Assembly: GCA_036513415.1 (NCBI GenBank)
Contig: DATBZA010000171.1
Location: 1 to 64,000, forward strand
DNA from: 40CM-4-68-19 sp036513415
GTDB taxonomy: Bacteria; Myxococcota; Myxococcia; Myxococcales; 40CM-4-68-19
Direction: 5' to 3'
Length of the DNA: 64,000 nt
This document shows positions 1-10,900 of this stretch, in pieces. The notes under the pieces are model-generated. The model was not told where the DNA came from and ran no database searches. It saw nothing but the letters and a program-made list of their open reading frames with translations. The number at the start of each line of letters is the position of its first letter. Position 1 is the first letter of the stretch. Made by a program: the position numbers and the translations under genes.

Positions 1-960
1 GCCGCGGGTGTCGCGCTCCTCGGCGTTCTCGTATACCAGGCGGCACAACCGCGTGAGCCGGGCGGGTCGGTCACCGGCAACACCCCGATGACCAGCCAGG
101 CGGCCGGCGGTACAGCTGCGCAGGGTGAAGAGTCCGAGATCCAGGCCGCGCTCGCGCGCAATCCCGACGACCTCGACGCGCACCTGGCGCTTGCCCGCCT
201 TTACGTCGCACGCGAGAACTGGATGGGCGTCTGGAACGAGACGGCGCGAGTGCTCGAGCGCGCGCCGGGAAATCCTCCGGCCCTCGCCTATCAATCGCTG
301 GTCCGTCTCGCCATGGGCCAGACGGACATTGCCGTGAACATGCTGACCAAGGCGCTCGCGGCCGACCCGGACCTGATCGACGGCTACGTGTATCTGGCGC
401 TGACCTACTCGCGCATGGGGAAGATGCGCGACGCGGAGGCTGCGGTTGCGAGAGCGTCGAAGCGCTTTCCCGATCGCGCAGCGGAGTTCCGGCAGTTCCT
501 CGCGGAACTGCGAAAGCAGGAGCTTCCGATGGCCCAGTCGAGCACCGCACCGGCCGTCGCGAACGCGAACCCTCACGCGGGGCTGGACGCGCCGGTCGAT
601 GCAGCGCCGGCACCGGCCAGGAGCGCGGGGCCGCACGTGTCGGGGACGGTCGATCTCGATCCCTCGCTCAAGAACACGCTCTCGCCGGGGGCGGTCCTCT
701 TCGTGTTCGCGCGCGCGGCTGGAGCCACAGAGGGACCACCGGTGGCCGTGAAGCGGCTGCGCGCCACGTTTCCCGCGCCCTTTGAGCTGAGCCAGGCGGA
801 CTCGATGATGGGACAGCCGCTCCCGGAGCGCCTTCTGATCGAGGCCCGCCTCGATTCCGACGGCGATCCCACTACGCGCCCGCCGACCGATCCGAAGGCT
901 CGTCTCGACAAGGTGGAGGTCGGCCGGACCGACGTCCGGCTGATCCTGAAGCGGCCTTGA
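1..960 (+). CDS. ccmI: CcmI/CycH-like cytochrome c biogenesis TPR protein (5' partial)
   Basis: The reading frame is open from base 1, so the start lies outside the window. The first visible residues form the end of a hydrophobic segment (AGVALLGVLVY). TPR-type helices follow (NPDDLDAHLALARLYVARE, then NPPALAYQSLVRLAMGQ and DLIDGYVYLALTYSRMG). The last 110 residues form a beta-rich periplasmic domain typical of the CcmI/CycH C-terminus (VSGTVDLDPSL, LFVFARAAG). CcmI proteins present apocytochrome to the CcmF/H heme lyase at the outer face of the inner membrane. The location fits, because a locus with about 142 c-heme sites lies immediately downstream on the opposite strand. The stop overlaps the next gene's TTG start (TTGA). 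An NrfG-type TPR protein is the alternative. Confidence 0.8.
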   Translation, partial: AAGVALLGVLVYQAAQPREPGGSVTGNTPMTSQAAGGTAAQGEESEIQAALARNPDDLDAHLALARLYVARENWMGVWNETARVLERAPGNPPALAYQSLVRLAMGQTDIAVNMLTKALAADPDLIDGYVYLALTYSRMGKMRDAEAAVARASKRFPDRAAEFRQFLAELRKQELPMAQSSTAPAVANANPHAGLDAPVDAAPAPARSAGPHVSGTVDLDPSLKNTLSPGAVLFVFARAAGATEGPPVAVKRLRATFPAPFELSQADSMMGQPLPERLLIEARLDSDGDPTTRPPTDPKARLDKVEVGRTDVRLILKRP

Positions 961-1469
961 CACGCAGCCTCTTCCTGCGTGCCGGATTGCTCTGCGTGGC
1001 GGGATCGGTGCTCGGGATCGCCGGCAACGCATTCACGCCGCACCCGGCTCCGCTCGGCGGCCGGGTCGTGCCGGCCGCCGATCTGCCGGGTGCCGCGTGC
1101 GAGGAGCCGCGGCCCGGGGTCGCGCGGATCTCGGTCGACGCGGCGAAGCCGCTGTGTCTCGCCTGTACCGCGGTCTTCGTGGATGCGCGCTCCGCCGAGG
1201 AGTACGCCTCGGGACACGTGACGGGCGCGGTGCATCTCGCTCCCGGGGAGCCCGTCGAGCCGCTCCTCGCGCAGCTCCGCGCTGCGCCGGCGGTCATCGT
1301 GTACGACCGCGACCGGGACTGCGCGGCCGCCGATGGCGTCGCGGCGCGGTTGCAGACGCAGGGCTTGCGGGACGTCCGCGTGCTCACCGGCGCTTGGCCG
1401 GAGTGGCTGGCGCGGGGTGGACCCGGCGAGTCGGGCGCATGCGGCGCCTGCACGGTGGGCGGCCGGTGA
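957..1469 (+). CDS. Exported rhodanese-like protein with altered active site
   Basis: 170 residues starting at a TTG that overlaps the ccmI-like stop by four bases. A hydrophobic N-terminus (LFLRAGLLCVAGSVLGIAG) predicts a signal peptide or anchor. A rhodanese fold is visible: VFVDARSAEEYASGHVTGA is the D-x-R...GHIxGA substrate-side motif, and VLTGAWPEWLARG is the usual rhodanese C-terminus. The active-site loop reads VIVYDRDRDCAAADG. The position normally held by the catalytic Cys (Y-C-x-x-G) is Asp, with a Cys five residues later. Two C-x-x-C pairs lie elsewhere (CLAC and CGAC near the end). The family normally transfers sulfane sulfur; here a thiol-redox or binding role is more likely. Translationally coupled to the MauE-like gene. 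Confidence 0.75.
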   Translation: MTRSLFLRAGLLCVAGSVLGIAGNAFTPHPAPLGGRVVPAADLPGAACEEPRPGVARISVDAAKPLCLACTAVFVDARSAEEYASGHVTGAVHLAPGEPVEPLLAQLRAAPAVIVYDRDRDCAAADGVAARLQTQGLRDVRVLTGAWPEWLARGGPGESGACGACTVGGR

Positions 1470-1903
1470 CCCGCTGGCTCCTGGTCGCGACCCGCGTCGC
1501 TCTCGGCGCGCTCTTCCTCTGGGCCGCCGTGACCAAGCTGCCCGACATGAAAGGCTTCGCGCAGGACGTCGCGAATTACCGGATCGTCCCGGCGCTGCTG
1601 GTGCCTTACGTTGCCGCCGCAGTGGTGGGCGTCGAGCTCCTCGCGGGGCTGGCCCTGATCAGCGGCGTGATGGCGCGCCCGGCGGCTGCGGTCGTCGCCG
1701 GACTGCTGGTGGCGTTCATCGCATTTGTCACCCAGGCATTGCTGCGCGGGATCGATCTCCGTTGCGGCTGCTTCGGGGGTGACGAGCCGGCGTCCTGGTG
1801 GACTGTCGCGCGAGACGTGGCGATGCTCGCCGCGGCTGTCGTCGTGGTCCGCGATCGCGGGCACCGCGACCTTGTCCTCGAGGACCAGCGGCACCGGACA
1901 TGA
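1466..1903 (+). CDS. MauE/DoxX-type redox-associated membrane protein
   Basis: 145 residues. The GTG start overlaps the rhodanese stop by four bases. About four hydrophobic helices are visible (LLVATRVALGALFLWAAV, LLVPYVAAAVVGVELLAGL, AAAVVAGLLVAFIAFVTQAL and a C-terminal AMLAAAVVVV). Between helices three and four sits RCGCFGG, the cysteine-bearing loop characteristic of the MauE branch of DoxX-like proteins. MauE is linked to disulfide formation or thiol supply for periplasmic cofactor proteins. Clustered with CcmI-like and rhodanese-like genes, it probably maintains periplasmic thiols during heme attachment; that role is inferred. It converges with the 98-heme gene, with only 13 bases between the stops. 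Confidence 0.75.
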   Translation: MTRWLLVATRVALGALFLWAAVTKLPDMKGFAQDVANYRIVPALLVPYVAAAVVGVELLAGLALISGVMARPAAAVVAGLLVAFIAFVTQALLRGIDLRCGCFGGDEPASWWTVARDVAMLAAAVVVVRDRGHRDLVLEDQRHRT

Positions 1904-1916
1904 ACGGCGACGAAGA

Positions 1917-4900
1917 TCAGGGCCCGCACCTGGCCGCGCGCACGGTTTCCTGATGGCACGAAACGCAGCTCTTGGTCGGGCTGGCGAAGGCCCAGTCCCT
2001 CGCCCAAGGCGTGTTCCCGGAAGTGGCCCTTGCATTGTGACAACCGAAGCAGACGTTGACGATCGGGTTGACCTTGCTGGAGGTGGTATTGTGGTTCACG
2101 TTGTGCTCCCGGTCGCCACTGGCGATCTTCTTGTCTCCCATCAGGCAATGCTCGTCGTGCCGCGCGACCCGGAACACCAGGGGTGTGCTCCAGAGCGCCA
2201 CGTCGCCTCCGATGTTGCCTGCGTGGCATTCAAGGCAGAGCAGGTTGTTGCTGTAGTCGTACCCACCCGGAATGTTCCAGATGTCCCGACCGACCGTCGG
2301 TGCCGTGTGCACTTGCGTGATCGTGATGCCGCGCTGGTACGCGATGTTTGCTGCGTCGTCGTTGTGGCAGCGCGTGCAGGTGATCATCGCGAGGTTGTCC
2401 TTCGGAGCGCCTCGGTAGGAGAGCTGGCTCGAGTGGCAATCCGCGCATCTCGTCATGGTCGAGTTGTGCACGTCGGCCGCGGCGATCGGGAACCACGCGT
2501 GAGCGAAGGTCCCGCTGGTCCTGCCGCTCGGGTGGCAACCCAGGCACAGTCTGGCGTTGTTCGGGTCGTTCCCGCTGTAGCCGTCGATCTGGACGCCAAA
2601 CGCCTGGTGCGCGGTGACGATGCTCTCGTCCCCGCTGGGGAGATGACAGATCGCACAACTCGTCTGCGTGAAGTCGAATTCTGCGTTCCTGCGTGGGGGG
2701 CTGGGCAGCTGCGCCGTGTGGCACTGGTCGCATGAAGCGAAGTGGCCGCCACTGGCCGGATCGATCGGGAACAGCGTCAGCGGGGTTCCATGGGTGCTGA
2801 CGAAACCCGCCGGCCGGGCATCGTTGGCGTGGCAGAGGAGGCATCGCGCCGATGCACCTTGTCCGGAATCGACCGGACCTGTGCCGAGCCAGAGAATGGA
2901 AGGAGTGGTCGCGACCTTGTCACTGTGAGCCGTCACCTGGTCGGCGGGCACACCGCGAGAAGGCGGCGTATTGAGTGTCTCGATGTGGCACCCGGTGCAA
3001 TCCACGTTGGAGCGGTGGTTCGCATCGACATGGCAGCTGGCGCACGCGGTCACGAACGACTGGATGCCGACGGTGACCGTGCTTCCGAACGCGTGCGAGT
3101 CCGCCGGACCGATGGGGAAGAAGCCGGCGTGGCCCTGCGCGGCGATCGCCGGATCGATCTGCCCGTTTGCGTGGCAAGGCAGACAGGTCTTGCTGTACGC
3201 GGGCGTGACCGGGTCCGGCACCGGCTGGTAGCCAGGTGGCGGGGTCGTCACTCCGGTATGGATCGCGTCGAGGTCTTGCGCGAGCGTGCCCGGCGGGAGC
3301 GAGTGGCAATTCGTGCACGACTGCTGAGTGAAGTCGGCCACCTTCATGGCCGGCACGGTCGCGAACGGCGTGCTCGTGCTCGCATGACAGGTGAGGCAAG
3401 GCATCCGGACCGACAACCCCGCGGTGTCGTGGCTCGCGCCGGCGGTGACGTTGAACACGATGGCCGCGTTGCTCGGATCGTGCGTCCCTTTGCTGGAGTG
3501 GGTCGAGTACGAGACCGACGCAGGCACCTTCGAGTCCGCGTGGCACTTCAGGCAGAGGAGCGACGTTTCTTGTGGTTGCGCCGGATCCGGCCAGGTCAGA
3601 TCCGGCACCGCCGCGTGGAAGGCCACGTCGGCCGTCATCTGGGCGCGACTATGGCAGCTCGTGCAGTCGATCCCTGCCGGATCGCTGGCCAATGCCGTGT
3701 GGCAGCTCGAGCACCCGATCTGCCCCGGCAGATGGACGGCATCCGCGCCCATGGCGTGGACGCTTCCGCCAGCGACTGGGAAGTACGGATGACTGTATGC
3801 GACGGTGCTCGGCGCCGCGCCGCCGTCCGGATGGCAGGCGAGACATTGCTTCGCATGCCCCGGCACGGGGTTGCCGCCGGCGTCTACACTATCCGCCACG
3901 GCCGGCGACACTTCGAGCAGAGCATGGATCGAGACCAACCGATCCCTGCCCTCGCTGTGACAGCCGTTGCAGGTCCGGACGCTGAAGTCGGTCCGCGGAT
4001 TCCGGAGAGCAGGATCGTTCACCACCGGCGCGGTGTGGCACTCTTCGCAGCCCACGAAGTGGGTACTGCTGGCCGACGAGATGACGAAGGGGATCCCGGG
4101 CGCATCGGAAGGGTACCAGGTGGTCGAGCCACTGCCGTGCACGCCGACCCGTTCGAGAAAGTCCTTGGCGTGGCAAAGCATGCACTGCGGTGTCGGCGTA
4201 CCGGCAGCACCCCAGTTCGACCCGCCGAGCTGCGACGCATGAGCGGGAATCAGGTCGATCGGATTGTCCGGGTTCGCGTTCAACCCATCTGGCGTGTGGC
4301 AGGTGGTGCAGGTCACGTCCGGCCGCCTCGCGCTGTCTTGGTGGCAGGTCACGCACGCGAGCGTGACCGGGGTGTTCGATCCCGACAAGGTGAAAGAGCG
4401 CCCGAGCGCATGCGTAGCCGCACTCGCAATCGGGAACCACCTGCTGTGATCGAAGCTGCCGATGGACCCATCGCGGTGGCAGTTCAGGCAGGTCTTGCTG
4501 TCCGCCGGTACGGGCGGGCTCGACAGGGTCTGGTAGGTGTAGTCGTGCCCGTCGGCGGTAATGGTCCCGAGGCCGGCATGGATCTGGTCGACGTTCTGCA
4601 CCAGAACGCCCGATGGTGCGTGGCAGGCGGTGCAGGTCTGCTGCTTGAAATCCCTGGTCGTGATGAGTCCACCTGTCGCCGTCGTGGCGCCGGGAATCGG
4701 CTTGGCGACCGAGTGACAGGTGGAGCACGGGTTCGCGTTCGTGGTCGCGTGGTGGCTGCCGGCAGAAACCTGGAACGTAAAAAGGGCGTCGTGGGTGCCG
4801 ATTCTGGCCGTGGAGTAGGTCAGCGAGACGGGGACCTTGCCGTCCGCATGGCATTGCAGGCACAGCCCCACCGAGGTCTCCGTGCCCGGCGTGAAGGGCG

Positions 4901-7900
4901 CCGGCACGTCGGGTACGGAGTCGTGCGCGCCCACGATGCCGCCGGGCGAGGTCATGTTGGCCTGCGAATGACAGGTCGTGCAGTCGACCTGGGCGAAGTC
5001 CGTTGGCGTGACGTGGCAGCTCGAACAGGCGAACGTGACCAATCGGCCGTCCGCGCTGCCGACGGTCCGACCCAGCGAGTGCGACGCCGCCGAGTCCACC
5101 GGGAAGAACGGGTGGCTGTACGGCACGCTCGAGGGAGCTGCGCCGCCGTCCGCATGGCATTGCAGACAGGCGCCCGCGTTGTTGGACCCGGTGGGATCCT
5201 GGATGAGGATGCCGATGCCGGCGTGACTGGTGACCAGCCTGTCCTTTGCCTCGCCGTGGCAGGCGTCGCAGCTCCGCTGGGCGAAGTCGGTGCGGAGATT
5301 CCTGAAGCCCGGGTCGGTGACCAGCGGGACGTGGCACTTCTCGCAGGGCGCGAAGTGCGGGCTGTTGGCGATTGCAAACGTCGTCCCCGGGAAGTCCGAG
5401 GGATACAACGGTGGCGAGCCACTCCCATGGAACTTGACGCGCTCGAGAAAATCGTCGGCGTGGCAAAGCAGGCATTGCGGGGTCGGACCGGGTATCGCCT
5501 GCCAGTTCGTTCCAGCCAGCCGGGCGTGAGCCGGCGCGAGATCGATCGCGTTCGGACCGGCGGCGTTGGCCCCGGTCGGCGTATGGCATGTCGTGCAGGT
5601 CACGTCCTGTCGGTACGCAACGTCCTGGTGGCAGGTGGCGCAGGCCAGCGTGACTGGCGCGCTGGACCCCGAGACCGCGAATGCTTTTCCAAGGGCATGC
5701 GTATCGGCGTTCGCAATGGGGAACCACCTGCCATGATCGAAGGAGCCTCCGCTCCCGTCGCGGTGACAGTTCAGGCAGGTCTTGCTGTCGGTGGGCACCG
5801 GCGGGCTCGACAGATTTCTGTAGGTGTAGCCGACAGCGCCCACCGTCACCGTGCCGAAGCCGGCGTGGATCTGGTCGACGTTCTGCACCAGAACGCCCGA
5901 TGGCGCGTGGCAGGCGGTGCAGGTCTGCTGCTTGAAATCGATCGTGGTGATCGGCCGACTGGTGCCCAGGGGCCTGGTCACCGAGTGGCAGGTCGAGCAC
6001 GTCTCAGGCGGGTTCGTGTTGGTGGTCGCGTGTGAGCTGCCCGCAGAAACCTTGAAGGTGTACAGCGCGTCGTGAGTCCCGACCTTGCTGATGGAATAGA
6101 TCAAGGACACCGGGACCCTGCCGTCGGCGTGGCAGCGCAGGCAGAGACCCACCGAGGTCTGCGTTCCCGGCGTGAAGGGCGCCGGAAGGTCGGGTACCAG
6201 CGCGTGCGCGCTCGTGCCACCAGGCGACGTCATGTTGGCTTGCGAATGGCATGTGGTGCAATCGACCTGCGCGATCTCGCTCGGAGCGATGTGGCAGCTC
6301 CAGCAGGAGAACGTCACCGTGCCGCCTCCGGCTCGAGCCACCGTTCGACCCATCGGGTGCGGCGCCGCGGAATCCACCGGGAAGTACGGATGGCTGTACG
6401 GCACGGTCTCCGGTGCCTTCGCGCCATCCGGATGACACTGCAGGCAAGCGTGAGCGTTGTTCGGCCCGAGCGGGTCGTGAATGGTGATCCCGATACCTGC
6501 GTGGTTGGTGACCAGCCTGTCCTTCGCTTCGGAGTGGCAAGCGTCGCAGTTTCGATCGGCGAAATCGATGCGAGGATTCTTGAAGCTCACATCGATCGCC
6601 TGAGAGGTGTGACACGTCTCGCAGGCGGCAAAGTGGGGTCCGCTGGAGATTGCAAAGGCGATCCCCGGGAAGTCAGACGGATAGATGGGCGGCGAGCCGC
6701 TACCGTGAGCGTTCACGCGTTCGAGGAAGTCGTTGGCATGGCAGAGCACACATTGTGGGGTCGGACCGGCTGCCGCCTGCCAGTTCGTTCCGGTCAGCTG
6801 GGTGGCGTGCGCCGGCGCGAGATCGATCGGAGTCGGCCCTGCAGCATTGGTGCCGGTCGGCGTATGGCAGGTGATGCAGGTCACGTCCTGGCGATTCGCC
6901 GGATCCTGGTGACAGGTGGCGCAGGCGAGCGTGACCGGGTCGCTGGCTCCCGATCTGGCGAAAAGCTTCCCGAGCGCGTGGGTATCGGCGCTGGTGATGG
7001 GGAACCACCTGGCGTGATCGAAGGTGCCGGCGTTCCCGTCGCGGTGACAGTTCAGGCAGGTCTTGCTGTCGGCGGGCACCGGCGGGCTCGACAGATTTCT
7101 GTAGGTGTAGCCGACACCGCCCACCGTCACCGTGCCGAAGCCGGCGTGGATCTGGTCGACGTTCTGGCCCAAGGCACCCGCAGGCGCATGGCAGGCGGTA
7201 CAGGTCTGTTTCGTGAAATCCGTCGTCGTGATGATTCCGCCCGTCGCGGTGGTCACGCCGGCGATCGGCTTGGTCACGGAGTGGCAGGTCGAGCACTTCT
7301 CGCTGGGGTTCGTATTCGTCGTCGCGTGGCGGCTGCCAGCGGAGATCAGGAATGCGTACCGGCTGTCATGCGTGGCGGCCTTGGCCAGAGAGTAGGTCAG
7401 GGACACCGGGACCTTGCCGTCGGCGTGGCACTGCAGGCAGAGACCCACCGATGTCGCAGTGCCGGGCGCGAACGACGGCGGAACGTCGGGTACGGACGCA
7501 TGGGCGCTCGCTCCGCCCGGCGACGTCATGCTGGCCTGCGGATGGCAGGTGGTGCAGTCGACCTGCGCGATGTCGGTCGGAGTGACGTGGCAACTCCAAC
7601 AGGAGAACGTCACGGCGCCGCCGCCGGCGCGAGCGATCGTCCGACCCATCGGGTGCGGCGCCGCGGCATCCACCGGGAAGTACGGATGGCTGTATGTCAC
7701 GGTGGACGGCGCCCTCGATCCGTCCGGGTGACACTGCAGGCATGCGTGGGCGTTGTTCGGTCCGATCGGGTCCTGGATGATGATCCCGATGCCGGCGTGA
7801 TTCGTGACGATCGTGTCCTTCCCTTCGGCATGGCAGGAGTCGCAGGTCCGATCGGCGAAATCGATCCGCGAGTTCTTGAAGGTCGTGCCCGTCGCCCGCG

Positions 7901-10900
7901 AGGTGTGGCAACTCTCGCAGGGAGCGAAGTGAGGTCCGCTTGCGATCGCGAAGATCGTCCCGGGAGCGTCGGACGGATAGAGAGGTGGCTGGCCGCTCCC
8001 GTGGGCGCTCACTCGCTCGAGGAAGTCGTTGGTGTGGCAGAGCAGGCATTGCGAGGTCGGGCCGGGTGACGCCTGCCAGCTGGTCCCGGCCAGCAGATTC
8101 GCGTGGGCTGGCGAGAGATCGATCGCGGCAGGACCGGCGGCGTTGCTGCCGGTTGAAGTGTGACAGGTGGTGCAGGTCACGTCCTGTCGCCTCGCTGTGT
8201 CCTGATGGCACGTTGCGCAGGCGAGCGTGGCCAGGTTGGCCGACCCTGAAACCGCGAAAGACTTTCCCAGCGCGTGCGAGTCCGCCGAACCGAGCGGGAA
8301 CCAGCTGGCGTGGTTTTGCGCCGCGATCGCCAGGTCGACCTGCCCGTTGGCATGGCAGGGCAGGCAAGTCTTGCTGTACGCCGCCGTCGCCGGCGTGGGC
8401 AGCGGCTGGTACCCGGGTGGCGGCGTCGTCACGCCGATGTGGATGGCGTCGAGATTCTCCGTCAGGGTGCCGGCAGGCGAGTGGCATGTGGTGCACGACT
8501 GTTCTCTGAAGTCCGTCACTGCCATCGCCGGTACGGCTGGGAAGGGTGTCGTTATGCTGGAATGGCAAGTGAGACATGGCATGGACGCCTTGGATGTGCT
8601 GTGCGTCGATCCCGCCGCAACGTTGAACACGATGGCGGCGTTGGATGGGTCGTGCCTTCCCTTGTTCGAGGTCGTCGAATACGAGACCGACGCCGGCACC
8701 TTGGAGTCGGCGTGGCACTTCAGGCAGAGGAGCGAAGTCTCCTGCGGGTTTGCCGGACTCGGCCAGGTCAGGTCCGGCACGGCCGCGTGGAACGAGACGC
8801 CGCTAGCGGTGGTCATCTGTGCTTGCGTGTGGCATCCGGTGCAGTCGATCTTTGCCGGATCGCTGATCAATGCGGTGTGGCAGCTCGCGCACTGGAATTG
8901 ACCTGCGGTGTGTACCGCGGGGGTACCGATGGCGTGGACGCTCCCTACGGTGACAGGGAAGTAAGGATGGTTCACCCCGCTGATCGGGGCGGCGCGTCCG
9001 TCGGGATGACACGATAGACACTCCTTCGCATGGCCTGGCACTGCGTTTCCGTTGCCGTCGACGGTATCCCCGACCGGAGGCGTCACGCTCAGCAAGCTGT
9101 GAATGGAGACCAGCCTGTCCTTGGCTTCGCTGTGGCAGCTATTGCAGGTGCGTACATTGAAATCGGTGTGTGGGTTCTGGAGGTGGGGATCGTTGGCAAC
9201 CTGCGTCGTATGGCACTGCTCGCATGCGAGGAAGTGATTCGCGCTGCTGCCGCCGATGACGAACGGGATCCCCGGCGCGTCGGACGAGTACGCCGTCGAG
9301 CCGCGCCCGTGGACCTGGATGCGCTCGAGAAAATCGTTGGCATGGCAAAGCAGGCATTGAGGAGTCGGGCCGACTGGCGCCTGCCAATTGGTTCCACCGA
9401 GTCTTGCGTGAGCTGGCGCAAGATCGATCGGGCTTGGACCGGCGGCGTTCGTGCCAGTAGGCGTATGGCAAGTGGTACAGGTGATGTCCTGACGGCGCGC
9501 CATGTCTTGATGGCAGGTCGCGCAAGCCAACGTGATCGGCGAGCCCGAGACGGCAAAGGACTTTCCGAGCGCGTGCGTATCGGCGCTGGCGATGGGAAAC
9601 AGGCCGGCATGGTACGGGAGGTTGCCCTGCGCTGCGCGTCCATCGGGGTGACAGCTCAGACACGCGATCGAATTGCTCGGGTCACCCGCGGCGTAAGGCG
9701 TCGTGATCGGCGCGCCCAAGGCCTGGTGCGCCGCGAGGATGCTCCCCGCGCCGTCTGGCAGATGACAAACATCGCAACTCGCCCGAGCGAAATCGAGCTC
9801 GGCGTTCGTCCGATTCGGGTCGCCCAGCCTCGCGCTGTGGCATTGGTCGCACGCCGTGAAGTGGCTGCCGCTTGCCGGGTCGATCCCGAATACAACATGT
9901 TCCGGCCCCGCTTGGCCGTGCTTGGCTACGAACCCAGCCGGCCGGGCATCGTTTCCGTGACACAGGAGGCATCGCGCGGAAGCGCCGGTTGCGACGGGAC
10001 CGGAGCCGAGCCAGAGGTTGCTGGGGGTCGTCGCAACCTTTCCGCTGTGGGCAATCACCTGGTCAGCGGGCACGCCTGGGCCAGGCGGGACACCGCTGCT
10101 CTGGGTGTGGCAACCGGTGCAGTCCACGTTCTGGCGGGTGCTGGTGTCCACATGGCATGTGGCGCAGCCCGTCACGACGGATCGGCCGGTGAGCGTGACC
10201 GTGCTCAGATACGCGTGCGAGTCCGACGCCCCGATGGGGAAGAAGCCGACGTGGTTTTGCGCCGCGATCGCAGGGTCGACCTGCCCGTCCGCATGGCAGG
10301 GCAGACAGGTCTTGCTGTACGCGGGTTTGAGTTCGACCGGATTTGGCACCGGCTGGTAGCCGGGTGGCGGCGTGGTCACTGCGGCATGGATCGCGTCCAG
10401 GTCCTGCGCGAGCGTCCCTGGCAGCGAGTGACACCTTGTGCAGGACTGCTCCGTGAAGTCCGCGACTTGCATGGCGGGAATGGCCGAGAACGGCTGCCTT
10501 GGCGTCTCGTGGCACGTGAGACACGGCATCGAGGCTTTCGATGTGTCATGCCTGGAACCCGGGGTGACGTTGAACACGATCGCCGGGTTCGTCGGATCGT
10601 GCTTTCCCTTGTTCGAGGTCGTCGAATACGAGACCGACGCAGGCACCTTGGAGCCGGAATGGCACTTCAGGCAGAGAAGCGAAGTCTCCTCTCGTTTGGC
10701 GGGATCGGGCCAGACGAGATCCGGGACGGCGGCGTGGAATGAGACTCCGCTGCTGGTCGTCATCTGCGACTGCGTGTGGCAACCAGTGCAGTCGATCTTC
10801 GCTGGATTGCTGGTCAGCGCCGTGTGGCAGCTCGCGCACTGGAACTGGCCTGGAGCATGCACCGCACGCGCTCCCATCGCGTGGCTTCCCGCCGTGACAG

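Noticed and set aside
2742..10742. Very long open frames on the plus strand inside the 98-heme gene (up to about 1100 codons)
   Set aside because: They are antisense to the cytochrome, lack recognisable domains and arise because CxxCH-rich, GC-rich coding sequence yields few stops on the complementary strand.
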